Assembly: GCF_025354735.1 (NCBI RefSeq)
Contig: NZ_JANXMI010000134.1
Location: forward strand, 62,001 to 126,000
Source: Rugamonas sp.
GTDB lineage: Bacteria > Pseudomonadota > Gammaproteobacteria > Burkholderiales > Burkholderiaceae_D
Direction of reading: 5' to 3'
Length of the DNA stretch: 64,000 nt
Shown here: piece after piece, positions 19,059-29,063 of the stretch
Position numbering within the stretch: position 1 is the stretch's first letter
How the letters are laid out: the number at the start of each line of letters is the position of its first letter
Notes under the pieces: generated by a model
Told to the model about the DNA's origin: nothing
The model's database searches: none
The model's input: only the letters and a program-made list of their open reading frames with translations
Program-made: the position numbers and the translations under genes

Positions 19059-21488
19059 ATGAGCGGTAACGAGACAGGGCAGCACGAGCACGGCCATAGG
19101 CATGCCGCCATTGATGTTACCGGCGCAACCGGCCCGGCGTCGACTGTCGACAAGCCATTCACCGACCCTGTCTGTGGCATGAAGGTAGGTGCGGATAGAG
19201 AACGAGAAATTTCGTACAAGCAGGTGGTCTATCATTTTTGCAGCGCGAAGTGTATGGCAAGGTTCAACACCACTCCTGAGGCCTTTCTCACCAAAGAAAA
19301 TGCCGAAAGACCGACGGCTGCGCCAGCGCAAGACGGAGCCGTTTACACGTGTCCGATGCATCCAGAGATTCGGCAGCCCACACCTGGTAGCTGTCCGATT
19401 TGCGGAATGGCGCTCGAACCAGTCATGCCTAGCCTGGACGATGAGGAAAATCCTGAACTCGTTGATTTTCGCCACCGGTTTTGGTGGACCCTCCCGCTTA
19501 CCGCACTCGTATTCGCCTTAGCGATGTTCGGCCACATGATTTTTCAGGGCGGATTGGCTGGCCAGAACTGGATTGAATTTGCGTTGAGCACGCCGGTGGT
19601 ACTTTGGGCGGGTTGGCCGTTCTTCGAACGATGGGCGCAGTCGCTGGTTCGTATGAGCCCCAACATGTGGACACTAATAGGCACGGGGGTAATCGCTGCT
19701 TACGGATACAGCGTACTCGCAACGCTTGCTCCCGGGCTGTTTCCGCCAACCTTCGCTGCTCACGGTAGCATTGACGTCTACTTTGAGGCCGCTGCCGTCA
19801 TAGTTTCGCTAACCCTCTTGGGGCAGATACTTGAGTTGCGCGCGCGCTCCCAGACATCCGCGGCCATCAAGTCGCTGCTCGGGCTTTCGCCGAAGAACGC
19901 ACGCCGTATTCGCGAGGACGGCACTGAAGAAGATATTCCGCTCACTGACGTGCATGTTGGCGATGCGCTACGCGTCCGTCCAGGTGAGAAAGTTCCAGTT
20001 GACGGCGTTGTCGCCGAAGGCGAGAGCTCGCTGGACGAATCGATGCTGACTGGCGAACCGTTGCCGGTTACTAAGCGTGCCGGCGACCGGTTGATTGGTG
20101 CGACCATCAATACGAGCGGCAGTCTTATCATGCGCGCCGAGAAAATCGGCAGCGACACCATGTTGTCGCAAATCGTGCAGATGGTCGCGCAGGCACAACG
20201 CTCGCGTGCGCCAATGCAGCGCTTGGCCGACAGCGTCGCTGGCTACTTTGTAGCCGTGGTGGTGGTCATAGCGTTGCTCACGTTTGTCGTTTGGGGTGTG
20301 TATGGCCCAGAGCCAAGCTGGGTATTCGGTTTCGTCAATGCTGTTGCTGTGCTCATCATCGCTTGTCCATGTGCGTTGGGATTAGCCACTCCTATGTCAA
20401 TTATGGCCGCCACTGGACGTGCGGCAACTATGGGCGTCCTGTTCCGCGACGCCGCTGCGATTGAAGACTTGAAGAAAGTCGATACGCTTATTGTCGATAA
20501 AACGGGGACGCTCACGGAAGGTAAGCCATCCTTTAATAGCGTGGTGGCAGCTGAGGGTTTCAAAGACGAGGATGTCTTGCAGATTGCCGCTAGCATTGAC
20601 CAAGGTAGTGAGCACCCATTGGCGCACGCCATCGTCAGCGAGGCGCACAAGAGGAAGTTGGTATTGACCAAACCCGACTCCTTCGAATCTGCCAGCGGAA
20701 TCGGCGTTCGTGGAGCTCTGAGCGGCGAAAAAATCGCTCTCGGAAATACCGCTCTCATGGACGCTGAGGGCGTTGATTGGAAGCCGCTTGCGGATGCGGC
20801 CGAGAGCCTGCGAGCAGATGGGGCGAGCGTCATGTACCTCGCCTCTCAAAGTCGCTTGGTTGGCCTGATAGCGGTGTCTGACCCCATCAAGGCAAGCACC
20901 CAAGAGGCCTTGCAGGGTCTCCGCGCTGATGGCCTCAACGTCATCATGGCTACTGGTGACGGCGTGACGACTGCGAAAGCGATTGCCGCTAAACTAGGTA
21001 TCGAGGAGTATTATGGCGAGGTCAAACCTCAGGAAAAACTTGCCTTGGTTGAAAAGCTGCAGAAACTGGGCAAGATTGTAGCAATGGCCGGTGACGGTAT
21101 TAACGACGCCCCCGCGCTGGCCAAGGCCAACGTGGGCATAGCTATGGGTACTGGAACGGACGTCGCCATCAATAGCGCGCACATTACCTTGGTCAAGGGT
21201 GACCTTCGTGGGATAGCGCAGGCGCGGTTAATTTCTGTCGATACCGTCCGCAACATGTGGCAGAACCTGGGCTTCGCGTTTGTCTATAACGCGCTCGGGA
21301 TTCCCTTGGCCGCAGGCGTGCTGTATCCGTTCACAGGCCAGCTACTCTCGCCAATGATAGCTGCACTGGCCATGAGCTTGAGCTCCGTCTCAGTTATTAC
21401 AAACGCGCTTCGGTTGCGTGGACACGTCAAGGTATCGAAGCCCGACTACGAGCTCGACGCAGCAGCACAGAAAGCTGAAAATGGTTGA
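19059..21488 (+). CDS. copA: Copper-translocating P1B-type ATPase with YHS and metal-binding N-terminus
   Basis: 809 residues, preceded by GGAGG. The N-terminus has a His-rich tip, a YHS domain (DPVCGMKVG ... HFCSAKC) at about residues 35-85, and a heavy-metal-binding motif (YTCPMHPEI ... CPICGM) at about 97-125 instead of the usual CXXC ferredoxin-like domains. The catalytic set is complete: [14 protein letters not shown] in the membrane, [10 protein letters not shown], the SEHP nucleotide motif and GDGINDAP. It exports Cu(I) using ATP. It sits in the copper operon and overlaps the following gene by 8 bases. A short decayed copy of part of this gene lies at 39011. Confidence 0.92.
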   Translation: MSGNETGQHEHGHRHAAIDVTGATGPASTVDKPFTDPVCGMKVGADREREISYKQVVYHFCSAKCMARFNTTPEAFLTKENAERPTAAPAQDGAVYTCPMHPEIRQPTPGSCPICGMALEPVMPSLDDEENPELVDFRHRFWWTLPLTALVFALAMFGHMIFQGGLAGQNWIEFALSTPVVLWAGWPFFERWAQSLVRMSPNMWTLIGTGVIAAYGYSVLATLAPGLFPPTFAAHGSIDVYFEAAAVIVSLTLLGQILELRARSQTSAAIKSLLGLSPKNARRIREDGTEEDIPLTDVHVGDALRVRPGEKVPVDGVVAEGESSLDESMLTGEPLPVTKRAGDRLIGATINTSGSLIMRAEKIGSDTMLSQIVQMVAQAQRSRAPMQRLADSVAGYFVAVVVVIALLTFVVWGVYGPEPSWVFGFVNAVAVLIIACPCALGLATPMSIMAATGRAATMGVLFRDAAAIEDLKKVDTLIVDKTGTLTEGKPSFNSVVAAEGFKDEDVLQIAASIDQGSEHPLAHAIVSEAHKRKLVLTKPDSFESASGIGVRGALSGEKIALGNTALMDAEGVDWKPLADAAESLRADGASVMYLASQSRLVGLIAVSDPIKASTQEALQGLRADGLNVIMATGDGVTTAKAIAAKLGIEEYYGEVKPQEKLALVEKLQKLGKIVAMAGDGINDAPALAKANVGIAMGTGTDVAINSAHITLVKGDLRGIAQARLISVDTVRNMWQNLGFAFVYNALGIPLAAGVLYPFTGQLLSPMIAALAMSLSSVSVITNALRLRGHVKVSKPDYELDAAAQKAENG

Positions 21489-22884
21489 GACGAAAAATTC
21501 TGACTTGAAGGACTTATCGCCTATCAGCGCGGAAGCCTTGCTTCCCGCCGAGATGCTTAACGACAGCTGCTTTTGCAGTAGCCTGGACAAGGACGCTTTG
21601 CTACAAGCGCTTTCTGACGACTTCGACTCGGCCGCGCTTTACGACTTGGTCGAGTCGCGGTGCCCGTTTTTGTTTTCGTCTCGGCCTATCTTTGTTTCGA
21701 ACAGCCAAAGTGAACGCATAGAGCGTGTCATTGAGGCGATTGAGTCCGTGATTGCTCTTCCGGCGTACCGCGCAAAGGTCTTGGCTGGTGCGCCTGAAAT
21801 AGCTCAGTACGATGCCGGCGGTGCGAAGGGCGTTTTCTATGGGTACGATTTCCACCTTCGGGGCGACACTCTAGCGCTCATTGAAATTAACACCAATGCG
21901 GGCGGGGCTATGCTGAACGCCGCTATGGCAAAGGCCCATCGTTCCTGCTGTTTGAGCGCACCAGCATTAGCTGCTGCCATTGCCTCAGGGGCAGCGCTCG
22001 AGGACAGCATCTTCAAAATGTTCGAGGCGGAGTGGGCATCTTCGATGCATCAACGCCCCCTTCGAACGGTCGCCATCGTGGACGAGGCTCCAGAGCAGCA
22101 GTATCTTTATCCCGAGTTCATTTTGTTTCAGCGCCTGTTCGAAAAATTTGGCGTGCGTGCTGTCATCGCTTCGCCATCGGAGTTGACCTTCAGTGCCGGT
22201 GTACTGCGTTACGATAAGCTGGCAATCGACCTCGTCTACAACCGGCTCACCGATTTTATGCTGGCGGCGCCCGACTGCACGGCACTCCGTTCTGCCTACC
22301 TTGAGCGCGCAGTGGTACTCACGCCTCACCCGCAGGCTCATGCACTGTATGCAAACAAGCGCAATTTGGCGTTGCTTTCGGATGACCTGCAGTTAGAAGA
22401 GATGGGCGTGCCAAGCGATGTGCGGAAAGTCCTGGTGGAAAACATCCCACATACTGAGCTGGTCGACGTGGCGAACGCAGAGCGCCTTTGGGCCAACCGC
22501 CGCAAGCTGTTCTTCAAGCCGTTGGCTGGTTACGGCGGCAAGGCCGCATATCGGGGTGAGAAGGTCACGAAACGTGTGTGGGAGGATATCCTCGCCGGCT
22601 CGTACATCGCTCAAGCGCTAGTTCCACCAGGGGAGCGCGTCAATGGTACCAAGGCGAACCCGGTGCCGCTTAAGTTCGACTTGCGCTGCTACGTTTACGA
22701 TGGCCACATACAGTGGACCGCTGCACGCGTGTACCAAGGGCAGACTACTAATTTCCGTACGCCGGGCGGTGGCTTCGCGCCGGTTTATAACCTCGACGAT
22801 GCAAGCACCGCTACGGAAATTAATGCTCTGTCGTCTGCATCCGGTTCAAAGGGAGATTGCTGTTCAGGTGCGTGTTCGATGTAA
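21481..22884 (+). CDS. ATP-grasp-like protein with cysteine-rich tail, coupled to the copper ATPase
   Basis: 467 residues from the ATG at 21481, which overlaps the ATPase gene. The protein has an early SCFCSSLD motif, then a glutathione-synthetase-like fold: [13 protein letters not shown], and later [17 protein letters not shown], which resembles an ATP-grasp glycine loop, plus [12 protein letters not shown]. The C-terminus is CCSGACSM. The family is widespread but uncharacterised as far as I know. Ligation of amino or thiol groups to make a small copper ligand, or to modify a peptide, is a guess. Translational coupling to the exporter supports a metal role. Confidence 0.65.
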   Translation: MVETKNSDLKDLSPISAEALLPAEMLNDSCFCSSLDKDALLQALSDDFDSAALYDLVESRCPFLFSSRPIFVSNSQSERIERVIEAIESVIALPAYRAKVLAGAPEIAQYDAGGAKGVFYGYDFHLRGDTLALIEINTNAGGAMLNAAMAKAHRSCCLSAPALAAAIASGAALEDSIFKMFEAEWASSMHQRPLRTVAIVDEAPEQQYLYPEFILFQRLFEKFGVRAVIASPSELTFSAGVLRYDKLAIDLVYNRLTDFMLAAPDCTALRSAYLERAVVLTPHPQAHALYANKRNLALLSDDLQLEEMGVPSDVRKVLVENIPHTELVDVANAERLWANRRKLFFKPLAGYGGKAAYRGEKVTKRVWEDILAGSYIAQALVPPGERVNGTKANPVPLKFDLRCYVYDGHIQWTAARVYQGQTTNFRTPGGGFAPVYNLDDASTATEINALSSASGSKGDCCSGACSM

Positions 22885-22951
22885 GCTTGAGCAAGTGCGC
22901 TTCTTTCGGGAATTTCCCAAAGCGTGACTATTCGGCATGGCCTGGATTCGC

Positions 22952-22982
22952 GAGCATCATCGTGCTGGTGGTGATGATGCTC
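22952..22982. terminator. 10-bp hairpin between convergent genes
   Basis: GAGCATCATC - 11-base loop - GATGATGCTC is perfect. It lies between the end of the copper operon and the convergent glycine-zipper gene. No U-run follows, so this is only a possible bidirectional terminator. In one minus-strand frame the same bases read as His-rich, without a start codon. Confidence 0.35.
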
Positions 22983-23050
22983 TTCCTCATGCTCGCGGTG
23001 TCGCCGGTGCCAACCTTGGTCCCGGTGCTCTCGTTAGCCTAAGCGACGTT

Positions 23051-23581
23051 TCACTGGCCAGCGGGCTCGTTACGCTTTGCGATTTCGTTGCCGACATAGC
23101 CGCCGCCGACCGCGCCAGCAATTGCTGCGAGCGTCCTGCCATTGCCGCCGCCAACATGACTACCCACCAAGCCACCGACAAGAGCACCAATTCCTATGCC
23201 AAGTGGGCTGTTTTGGGCAACAGGCGCAGGCTGCTGGTATGACGGAGCTGGACGGTAGTCGTGGGCTTGCTCGGCTTGACCCAATTGTGGGCGGTCGCCG
23301 TCATAAGAGGTCTGGATATGACGAGGATACTCATGGTGAACAACAGTCTTGTAACGAACTACTTCGCGTACCACTGGAGCAGGTGTCGACTGTTGTGACA
23401 GTTGAGCGCTTCCGGTACTCGCCATTTCCGTCGCCGGATTTGCTGCCGCAGCGCCATGTGAACTTGGCAGAAGTCCCGCAATCGCGGCGGCCCCGACCAA
23501 GCTGACCACTGTCAGCGAAACAGCTGCGGCAGCCATCAATGGGTTGATGCGATTCGAGGTAGCGGTGGTTTCCATTTTCAT
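23051..23581 (-). CDS. Glycine-zipper 2TM domain protein
   Basis: 176 residues. A membrane or signal segment (LMAAAAVSLTVVSLVGAAAIAGLL) precedes a Gln/Pro/Tyr-rich linker. The C-terminal domain (GIGIGALVGGLVGSHVGGGNGR ... GGGYVGNEI) has the GxxxG repeats of the glycine-zipper 2TM family, found in envelope proteins such as SlyB/Rick_17kDa types. Function unknown; envelope integrity is inferred. It is convergent with the copper operon. The 285 bases upstream, to the end of the dmeF-like gene, show no further gene. Confidence 0.75.
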   Translation of the reverse strand: MKMETTATSNRINPLMAAAAVSLTVVSLVGAAAIAGLLPSSHGAAAANPATEMASTGSAQLSQQSTPAPVVREVVRYKTVVHHEYPRHIQTSYDGDRPQLGQAEQAHDYRPAPSYQQPAPVAQNSPLGIGIGALVGGLVGSHVGGGNGRTLAAIAGAVGGGYVGNEIAKRNEPAGQ

Positions 23582-23866
23582 TCTCCGGTATGGCGCTGAT
23601 ATCGCGCTGATAGACCAATAACGCTCGTGGTCCTAAATGGGATGTACGAAAGATGTTTCCCGGGTAAGCAGACGTAACACGAACAAAAAATTGGCTTAAT
23701 TCATCCTCCGCCTCCGCCCTAGGCTTTACCAACCTAGCGTAGTAGAGGAGGCAAACGATATGCCGTGGAGGACGTCTGTGGATGGCGCCTTGCAGTCGCC
23801 CCTGAAAACCATGGAAGAGTGAAGGAAATTTATGCCCGCATTTAGGGAGCCGCTGTTCGTAGGGTG

Positions 23867-24829
23867 CTATCGATGATGGATTTCGATGGTCGTGTGAACT
23901 ACTTCTTCATGTACCGTTATTTGCTCTCGCAGCGTCTTAGCGGTCAAGGTCCGGTCGGTTGTCACAACGCTGAGTGCGCAAGAGTACAGCCCCTTACCGA
24001 CCCGCCAGACGTGGAGGTCGACAACCTTCGTTTCATGCCCTTCGCGGCCTACCTCAACTGCCTCTCGAATTTCCTCCACGACCGGGTGGTCCATCTCTCT
24101 GTCGAGAAGCACTTTGCCAGTTTGAACGATGAGACTTTTTGCCCATACCGCGACCACGACCGCACCGACAATACCCATGACTGGGTCGAGCCAACTCCAA
24201 CCGTAAATCCAACCGCCTGCCAGCGCGAAGATGGCCAACACCGACGTCGCGGCATCTGCAATGACGTGAACGTAAGCAGACTTCAAATTGAGGTCGTGGT
24301 GGTGCTCGTGATGGCCGTGCTTCTCATCGTGTTGTCCGTCGTGAGCATGATGCTCATGACCGTGGTCATGTGCACCACCCAATATCGCAACGCAAATCAC
24401 GTTGACTATTAGGCCGACAATGGCAATCGTGATGGCTTCCTGGTAGTGAATCGGCTGAGGAGAGAGAATGCGTTCCAACGAGCCGAATATCATCAAAGCG
24501 GCTATCCCCAACAGGAATATGGCGCTGGTATAACCTGCCAAAATCTCAATCTTCCAAGTGCCAAAAGCGAACCGTGAATCCCTGGCGTACTTGCGAGACG
24601 CAGCGTACGCAACTGCGCTGAGTCCAATGGCCAGAGCGTGAGAGCTCATGTGCCAACCATCTGCCAGCAGCGCCATCGAATTGAACCAGTAGCCCGCACC
24701 TATCTCCACGACCATCATGGTTAGAGTAATCCACGTAACGGCGCGTGCACCTCGTTCTGCGGCTTGATTCCCGGTCTCGAACACATGCTCGTGCGACCAT
24801 GCCGCCAAATCTTTTAGTTGCCCTGCCAT
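23867..24829 (-). CDS. dmeF: DmeF-type cation diffusion facilitator
   Basis: 320 residues with six membrane segments. Helix 2 holds SMALLADGWHMSSHAL (the HxxxD-type metal site, here D and H) and helix 5 YVHVIADAATSVL. Between helices 4 and 5 is a His-rich loop (HDHGHEHHAHDGQHDEKHGHHEHHHD). The N-terminal WSHEHVFE motif is typical of DmeF, which exports Co(II) and Ni(II) in exchange for protons. The gene is last in dmeR - DUF1289 - dmeF on the minus strand. Confidence 0.85.
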   Translation of the reverse strand: MAGQLKDLAAWSHEHVFETGNQAAERGARAVTWITLTMMVVEIGAGYWFNSMALLADGWHMSSHALAIGLSAVAYAASRKYARDSRFAFGTWKIEILAGYTSAIFLLGIAALMIFGSLERILSPQPIHYQEAITIAIVGLIVNVICVAILGGAHDHGHEHHAHDGQHDEKHGHHEHHHDLNLKSAYVHVIADAATSVLAIFALAGGWIYGWSWLDPVMGIVGAVVVAVWAKSLIVQTGKVLLDREMDHPVVEEIREAVEVGREGHETKVVDLHVWRVGKGLYSCALSVVTTDRTLTAKTLREQITVHEEVVHTTIEIHHR

Positions 24830-24830
24830 T

Positions 24831-25034
24831 TCATGCCTCTTTTGTTTCGATTGATTGTGGGATAGGACGCACCTTGGACTTTCGGCGTTTCGCGTCGTTC
24901 AGTATCTGGTGTCGTTTGAAATCGGTCATCTTTTTCCACTGCCTCGATTCGTCGAGCGTGCGTAGACACCCCACGCAAAAGCCAGTCGGACAGTCAAAGA
25001 TGCAAACGTCAATGCAAGGTGATTTTGCTGCCAT
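24831..25034 (-). CDS. DUF1289 small cysteine protein
   Basis: 67 residues beginning [14 protein letters not shown], with the CxxxC...CxGC pattern ([11 protein letters not shown]) of DUF1289. It probably binds a metal. It starts 9 bases after dmeR and ends one base before dmeF, so it is in the same transcript. Function unknown. Confidence 0.8.
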   Translation of the reverse strand: MAAKSPCIDVCIFDCPTGFCVGCLRTLDESRQWKKMTDFKRHQILNDAKRRKSKVRPIPQSIETKEA

Positions 25035-25043
25035 CTCATGCGC

Positions 25044-25319
25044 CTACTTTAGGTATGTGCGAACGACGTCGAGAAGCTCTTCGGCTCCATGTTTTCGGTC
25101 GGCGTCACTTAGTAAAGGGCTGGCGACATGCTCAAGGATGTGGTCTTCGATGACTTCGCCCATCAGGCCATTGATGGCGCCTCGTGTGGCGGCAATGAGG
25201 TGCAGAATCGCAGAGCATTCGCCTTCGCTTTCGAGTGCCCGTTCAATGGCGTCTACTTGCCCTCGAAGTCGACGAACGCGGTTCAGCAGCTTGGTTTTTT
25301 GTTTGGCGGTATGACCCAT
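25044..25319 (-). CDS. dmeR: DmeR, RcnR/FrmR-family metal repressor
   Basis: I start it at the ATG at 25319 (MGHTAKQKTKLLNRVRRLRGQVD), giving 91 residues, the normal all-helical CsoR/RcnR/FrmR length; the ORF-track extension is spurious. The N-terminal His and the later cysteine and His (GECSAILHLIAATRG, EDHILEHV) match the metal-ligand pattern of the Ni/Co-sensing branch. It should repress this operon until Co or Ni binds. Confidence 0.85.
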   Translation of the reverse strand: MGHTAKQKTKLLNRVRRLRGQVDAIERALESEGECSAILHLIAATRGAINGLMGEVIEDHILEHVASPLLSDADRKHGAEELLDVVRTYLK

Positions 25320-25332
25320 GTATGTGCTGTTA

Positions 25333-25358
25333 AAAATAGGGTAGGTGGGTATAGTATC
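25333..25358. promoter_or_regulatory. Candidate DmeR operator
   Basis: On the minus strand the bases just upstream of dmeR read GATACTATACCCACCTAC CCTAT: AT-rich arms around C-tracts. RcnR/DmeR-type repressors recognise C/G-tracts flanked by ATA-rich inverted arms. The position, 14-40 bases before the start codon, suits repression. Binding is inferred. Confidence 0.5.
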
Positions 25359-25638
25359 ACGAGGGAGGCTTGGGTCAGATTCAATCACCGCCTTTCCTAG
25401 CTCGCAGCACGCATGGCAGCAATTTAAACGCCAATTCTGGGGCCCTGAACGGCTACTCCGGCCGTCCAAGGCCTACGCTCAAGCGTACGTGCTGCGTCAG
25501 CGGCTACATGAATCAAGGGTATTCCGTAACTGGTCCCTAACAAGAACGTCATCCACAGCTTCGATGAGCCTTCCTTTTAAAGATGGGAGGACTGCGCCGA
25601 GCGGCAAGATGCCTTCGGAAAAAGCCTTCCCAGGCATC

Positions 25639-25663
25639 GGGGCCGCCGCCGGTTGGCGGCCCC
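25639..25663 (+). terminator. Strong GC hairpin followed by U-run
   Basis: GGGGCCGCC - GCCGGTT - GGCGGCCCC is followed by AACTATTTTT, a good intrinsic terminator on the + strand. There is no obvious + strand gene just upstream, so it may be left from a lost gene or act on antisense transcripts. Confidence 0.6.
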
Positions 25664-25693
25664 AACTATTTTTCATAAATGGTATAAATCGTT

Positions 25694-25990
25694 TTATTGG
25701 GCCTGGCTAGATTGGTAATGAGCGGCGCCGCGCATGTTCTCGTGCTCGGGTAGGTCGAGCGTGCGCTGTGGGTCCTGCTGTTGCATGTCGAGGCCGTTCT
25801 TGAGAATGGCCTGCACGCTTTTCCAGCTGACCGCGCTGTGCTTGAGGACGTGCGCGGAGGCCGTCTCCAGCCGGCCGCTGCCGTACTTCTGCCCCAATGA
25901 CAGCACGCCAAAGCAACTGCGGAACGCCTGGTGCTGCCGCCGATGCAGAAGCCGTTCCACCAGCAGCGCGCCAGTGGAATGCGTGTCCAA
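25694..25990 (-). pseudogene. IS21-family transposase IstA, C-terminal remnant
   Basis: The frame reads LLVERLLHRRQHQAFRSC, then LGQKYGSGRLETASAHVL, SVQAILKNGLDM and HENMRGA, the conserved end of IstA. There is no catalytic domain and no istB downstream. The fragment directly abuts terminal-repeat-like sequence at 25973-26056, which implies an internal deletion of the element. Confidence 0.65.
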
Positions 25991-26021
25991 TTTGCGCTGG
26001 ACTATGTGTACAGTTTGCCGT

Positions 26022-26056
26022 GGAATGGGTGTCCAGTTTGGCGCGGAAAACGCACC
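26022..26056. repeat. IS21-type terminal repeat, copy 1
   Basis: 35 bp (GGAATGGGTGTCCAGTTTGG...) recurring at 41190-41224 with one mismatch. Related GTGTCCA units lie just upstream at 25980 and 26010. Multiple end repeats are typical of IS21 elements. Confidence 0.7.
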
Positions 26057-26095
26057 TTTTCTTCCGCGGTCATTGCTGGTCATAGAACAGCTTTG

Positions 26096-26776
26096 CTAAA
26101 TCGTCGCTTCTTCAACTGCAAACTGGACCCGGTAGGTCATCCGCTTCAGACCAGGAATCGCCGTGGCCGCGTATCGCACAGGTTCTGGAAATCCGCTTGC
26201 AACTAAGATGGCCCTTGGAAGTTTTCCATCTTGTTTTGCATACCATCCCATGTATCGGGCGATTTGGCCAATTGATGAATCTTTGGCCTCACCTGCTTTT
26301 AATTCTATGATGACCATCCGCCCGTCGCTGTCACGTGCGAGCAGGTCTACGCGGCCGACATCGCTCGATTCTTGGCGTGATACCAGCGTTAACCCGGGTT
26401 CGAGCACTTCCAGATGATTGAGAATCTGGTCCTCAAGGTCGCGCTCAAGACTAAGGCTGCTTTCGACGTATTCCGTCAGCGCTTCGGGGGTCGACTCGCC
26501 GACTACCGCTGCGGCTAGTTCGCCCGCGTCAACTGAGTCATCGAGCGTGAAAACCGTGTGCTTGGCTTTGAAGTCTGGGGAGGCGCGGCGGCCAGCATCT
26601 AGCCAGAATCGTGCGTGCGGCTGACTCGACGCTTTATTTGCCCACCAAGCACCGTACTGCTTTGCCGAGTTCGGCAGCCCGCCCTCAACAATCGAATCCA
26701 GTTCAGCAAAAGAGAGCGTAATCCGTGGCGCTTTGCTTGATTGCAGGTGCGCAGTAAGCCGGGAGTATCGCGACAT
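26096..26776 (-). CDS. NucS/DUF91-like nuclease-domain protein
   Basis: I prefer the ATG at 26776 (MSRYSRLTAHLQ), preceded by AAGGG; the ORF could extend further. Residues 1-~75 form a DUF7662-like module (SRYSRLTAHLQ ... GAWWAN). The C-terminal part has LEDQILNHLEVLEPGLTLV, then GRVDLLARDSDGRMVIIELKAG: the D...ExK order of the PD-(D/E)xK fold as in NucS. This suggests a DNA endonuclease. It diverges from a TIR-domain gene across 245 bases, which may form one defence locus. Confidence 0.7.
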   Translation of the reverse strand: MSRYSRLTAHLQSSKAPRITLSFAELDSIVEGGLPNSAKQYGAWWANKASSQPHARFWLDAGRRASPDFKAKHTVFTLDDSVDAGELAAAVVGESTPEALTEYVESSLSLERDLEDQILNHLEVLEPGLTLVSRQESSDVGRVDLLARDSDGRMVIIELKAGEAKDSSIGQIARYMGWYAKQDGKLPRAILVASGFPEPVRYAATAIPGLKRMTYRVQFAVEEATI

Positions 26777-27021
26777 GTTGACCCTTGATATTTGCACTAA
26801 GTTATTATCAACAGCATAGCGGTTGTGCTCTTCGGTTGACAATACGAAACTGGTGGCTCTTTCATGGACCGTCTCTGACATCGTATGTAGCCAATCACTA
26901 ACTTGATAATCGACCGTGGCGTGATAGGAGGGCACACTTCGCAGAATTGGAGAAGTGGCTGCCCAAACCTCACAATTGCCTGCGATAATGAACAGCACAA
27001 CTCCACAAGGAAAATTGCGCT

Positions 27022-28038
27022 ATGGCAAAACTTTTCTTCTCTTATTGCCATGCCGACGAGGCATTGCGCGACCGCCTCGAAGTACACCTTTCCCTGCTGA
27101 AGAACCAAGGGCAGATTTCGACCTGGCATGACCGGGGCATTGTTGCGGGCTCCAATGTGGACGTGGCCATTGATGAAAATTTGGAAAGTGCTGACGTCAT
27201 CCTTTTGCTCGTGAGCGCAGACTTCATCGCATCTCGTTACTGTTACTCCATCGAAATGAAACGAGCCCTTGAGCGAGACGCTGACGGTACCGCACGTGTA
27301 ATCCCGGTGATTCTTGAGCCATGCGATTGGCATACCGCTCCGTTCGGCAAGCTGCTCGCTGTTCCCAAAGACGGCAAGGCTGTCACGACTTGGGCGAACC
27401 AGGCGGAAGCCTGGACTGATGTCGCGCGTCAGATTCGCAAGGCTATCGAGGACTTGGGACTCGTGCAGTCGGTAGCGCAGCCTACGACAGGTGGAGTGCC
27501 GTCGGGGTGGGGCATGGCTCAACCTGCCACCAAGCTGGGCCAGGCCACCCCGGTTGATGCTGGTGGCATGCACCTGGGTCAAGAACAGCCGAGGTCAAGC
27601 AATTTACGGTTGAAGAAGGAATTCACCGACTACGACCGCGATAAATTTCTGCACGACTCGTTTGACTATATGACTAAGTTTTTCGATGCGTCCTTGGACG
27701 AGCTAGCTGCTCGCAACCATGGCATCCAAGTGCGTTTTCAGCGCCTGGACGCACAGCGCTTCTCCGCTGTAGCGTACCGAGAAGGCAAGTCGGTCGCCGA
27801 GTGCTCAGTGCGGGTCGGTGGCCTCGGCGGCCGGTCTCCGTCGCTATCCTTTTCTTATGATGCGAACGCATCCGCGAACACGTCGAACGAGTTCATGTCG
27901 GTCGAGTCCGATACGCAATGTATGTTCTTCGAACCGATGGGTATGCAATCCCGGGGCGGGCAGCAGAATTCTGGGCTCTCAGAGCAGGGCGCCGCCGAAT
28001 ACTTTTGGGGATTGTTCATTGACCGCTTGCAGCGATAA
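27022..28038 (+). CDS. TIR-domain protein, likely NAD-consuming effector
   Basis: 338 residues. The N-terminal 145 form a TIR domain: KLFFSYCHADEALRDRL, LLLVSADFIASRYC, and the probable catalytic Glu78 in YSIEMKRALE. A low-complexity linker (~150-190) leads to a C-terminal ~145-residue domain (RDKFLHDSFDYMTKFFDASLDEL ...) that I do not recognise; it may sense the trigger. Bacterial TIR proteins commonly cleave NAD or make cyclic ADP-ribose signals in anti-phage defence. No partner such as Sir2, SLOG or ThsA is seen; the divergent NucS-like gene is the nearest candidate. Confidence 0.8.
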   Translation: MAKLFFSYCHADEALRDRLEVHLSLLKNQGQISTWHDRGIVAGSNVDVAIDENLESADVILLLVSADFIASRYCYSIEMKRALERDADGTARVIPVILEPCDWHTAPFGKLLAVPKDGKAVTTWANQAEAWTDVARQIRKAIEDLGLVQSVAQPTTGGVPSGWGMAQPATKLGQATPVDAGGMHLGQEQPRSSNLRLKKEFTDYDRDKFLHDSFDYMTKFFDASLDELAARNHGIQVRFQRLDAQRFSAVAYREGKSVAECSVRVGGLGGRSPSLSFSYDANASANTSNEFMSVESDTQCMFFEPMGMQSRGGQQNSGLSEQGAAEYFWGLFIDRLQR

Positions 28039-28123
28039 GCAGGCTTATCCGCCGGAACTGACTGCAGCTTTGATTTTTTCCCCTCACGCGCGCCCCATCG
28101 TAGCTCCTTTGTAAAGAATGCAC

Positions 28124-28949
28124 ATGAAAATCGTTCGGTTTCTAATGGGTCTTCTGCTCCTGGTCTCAATGGGAGCGTGGGCGCAAAATCCTCAGCTCCA
28201 AGAAAACTTCAGGAGCTGCGATGGCGGCTATATGGGTTGCAATCAGTCGCTGTTGACTCCGGCCCAACAGGAGCAAGTACAGCGGTCGGCGCTCCGAAGA
28301 AATTTCGTCGCTTGCGATGGTGGTTACACTGGCTGCGTTGATTCTCTGCTGTCAGAGGCTCAGAAGGAACAAGTTCGAAAGTCAGCGCTACTGCGAAACT
28401 TTGCCAGCTGTGATGGCGGGTACTCAGGCTGCAACCAAGCACTGCTTACGCAGGCGCAGCAAGCCCCAGGTGGATGCCGCCGCACTGGCGCGAAACTTTA
28501 AGAATTGCGATGGGGGGTACTCCGGTTGTAACGTCGGCCTTCTGACTGCCGAGCAGCGTGCAGTCGTCGAGCAATCCGCAGGTCGTCGCAATGCTTACAA
28601 TTGCGCACACGGATTTAGCGGCTGCGTGCCGAACGCGGTCTCCGCCAGTGCGCCGCGGGCTAATACGCTGCCTAAATCGGCAGCTGTACGGCGGGAGCCG
28701 GCAGCCGTGTCGCCGAGCAGCTCTCTTGGACAACCGTCAGCCAACAGCCTTGCCGCGTACGACCGTACGACGGAAACCGTAGCAACTCCTGCCACTCTGG
28801 TAGTAGCTCCAGCGGTTGCAGGCTGCGCTGAAAACGGCTCCTGCTACGGCGATATCAGTGCGGCGACTGGACGGGCCAAAACTACTCACGTCAACGGCTA
28901 CACGCGTAGCGATGGGACCTACGTTCGTGGGCACTATCGTAGCAAGTAG
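28124..28949 (+). pseudogene. Exported Cys-pair repeat protein, frameshifted
   Basis: A signal peptide (IVRFLMGLLLLVSMGAWAQ) is followed by five tandem repeats of 32 residues with consensus NFxxCDGGYxGCxxxLLTxAQ, then a Ser/Ala/Pro-rich linker and a C-terminal NGYTRSDGTYVRGHYRSK motif seen at the ends of many small exported beta-proteobacterial proteins. In repeat 3 a run of four C (28464-28467) shifts the frame; removing one C joins the two ORFs (28118-28501 and 28317-28949) into one ~277-residue protein. The paired cysteines could form disulphides. No function is known to me. Confidence 0.7.
28205..28640 (+). repeat. Five tandem 96-bp coding repeats
   Basis: Units start at 28205, 28301, 28397 and 28494, and a degenerate fifth at 28590. 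Each encodes a CDGGYxGC core. The third unit is 97 bp because of the extra C. Confidence 0.8.
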
Positions 28950-29063
28950 GCGACACCACTACGCAGTAAGACGGCGTATGCAGAGCGCCTCACCCACGCG
29001 GACGGCAGATACGCAGGCTGCTGTTATGAATGCAGGCACGCCGGAAGTTCTCGGCTTAACGAA

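Noticed and set aside
22930-23050. Possible His-rich metal-binding gene on the minus strand
   Set aside because: The frame has no start codon after an upstream stop, and the His codons come from the CAT/GAT hairpin arms.
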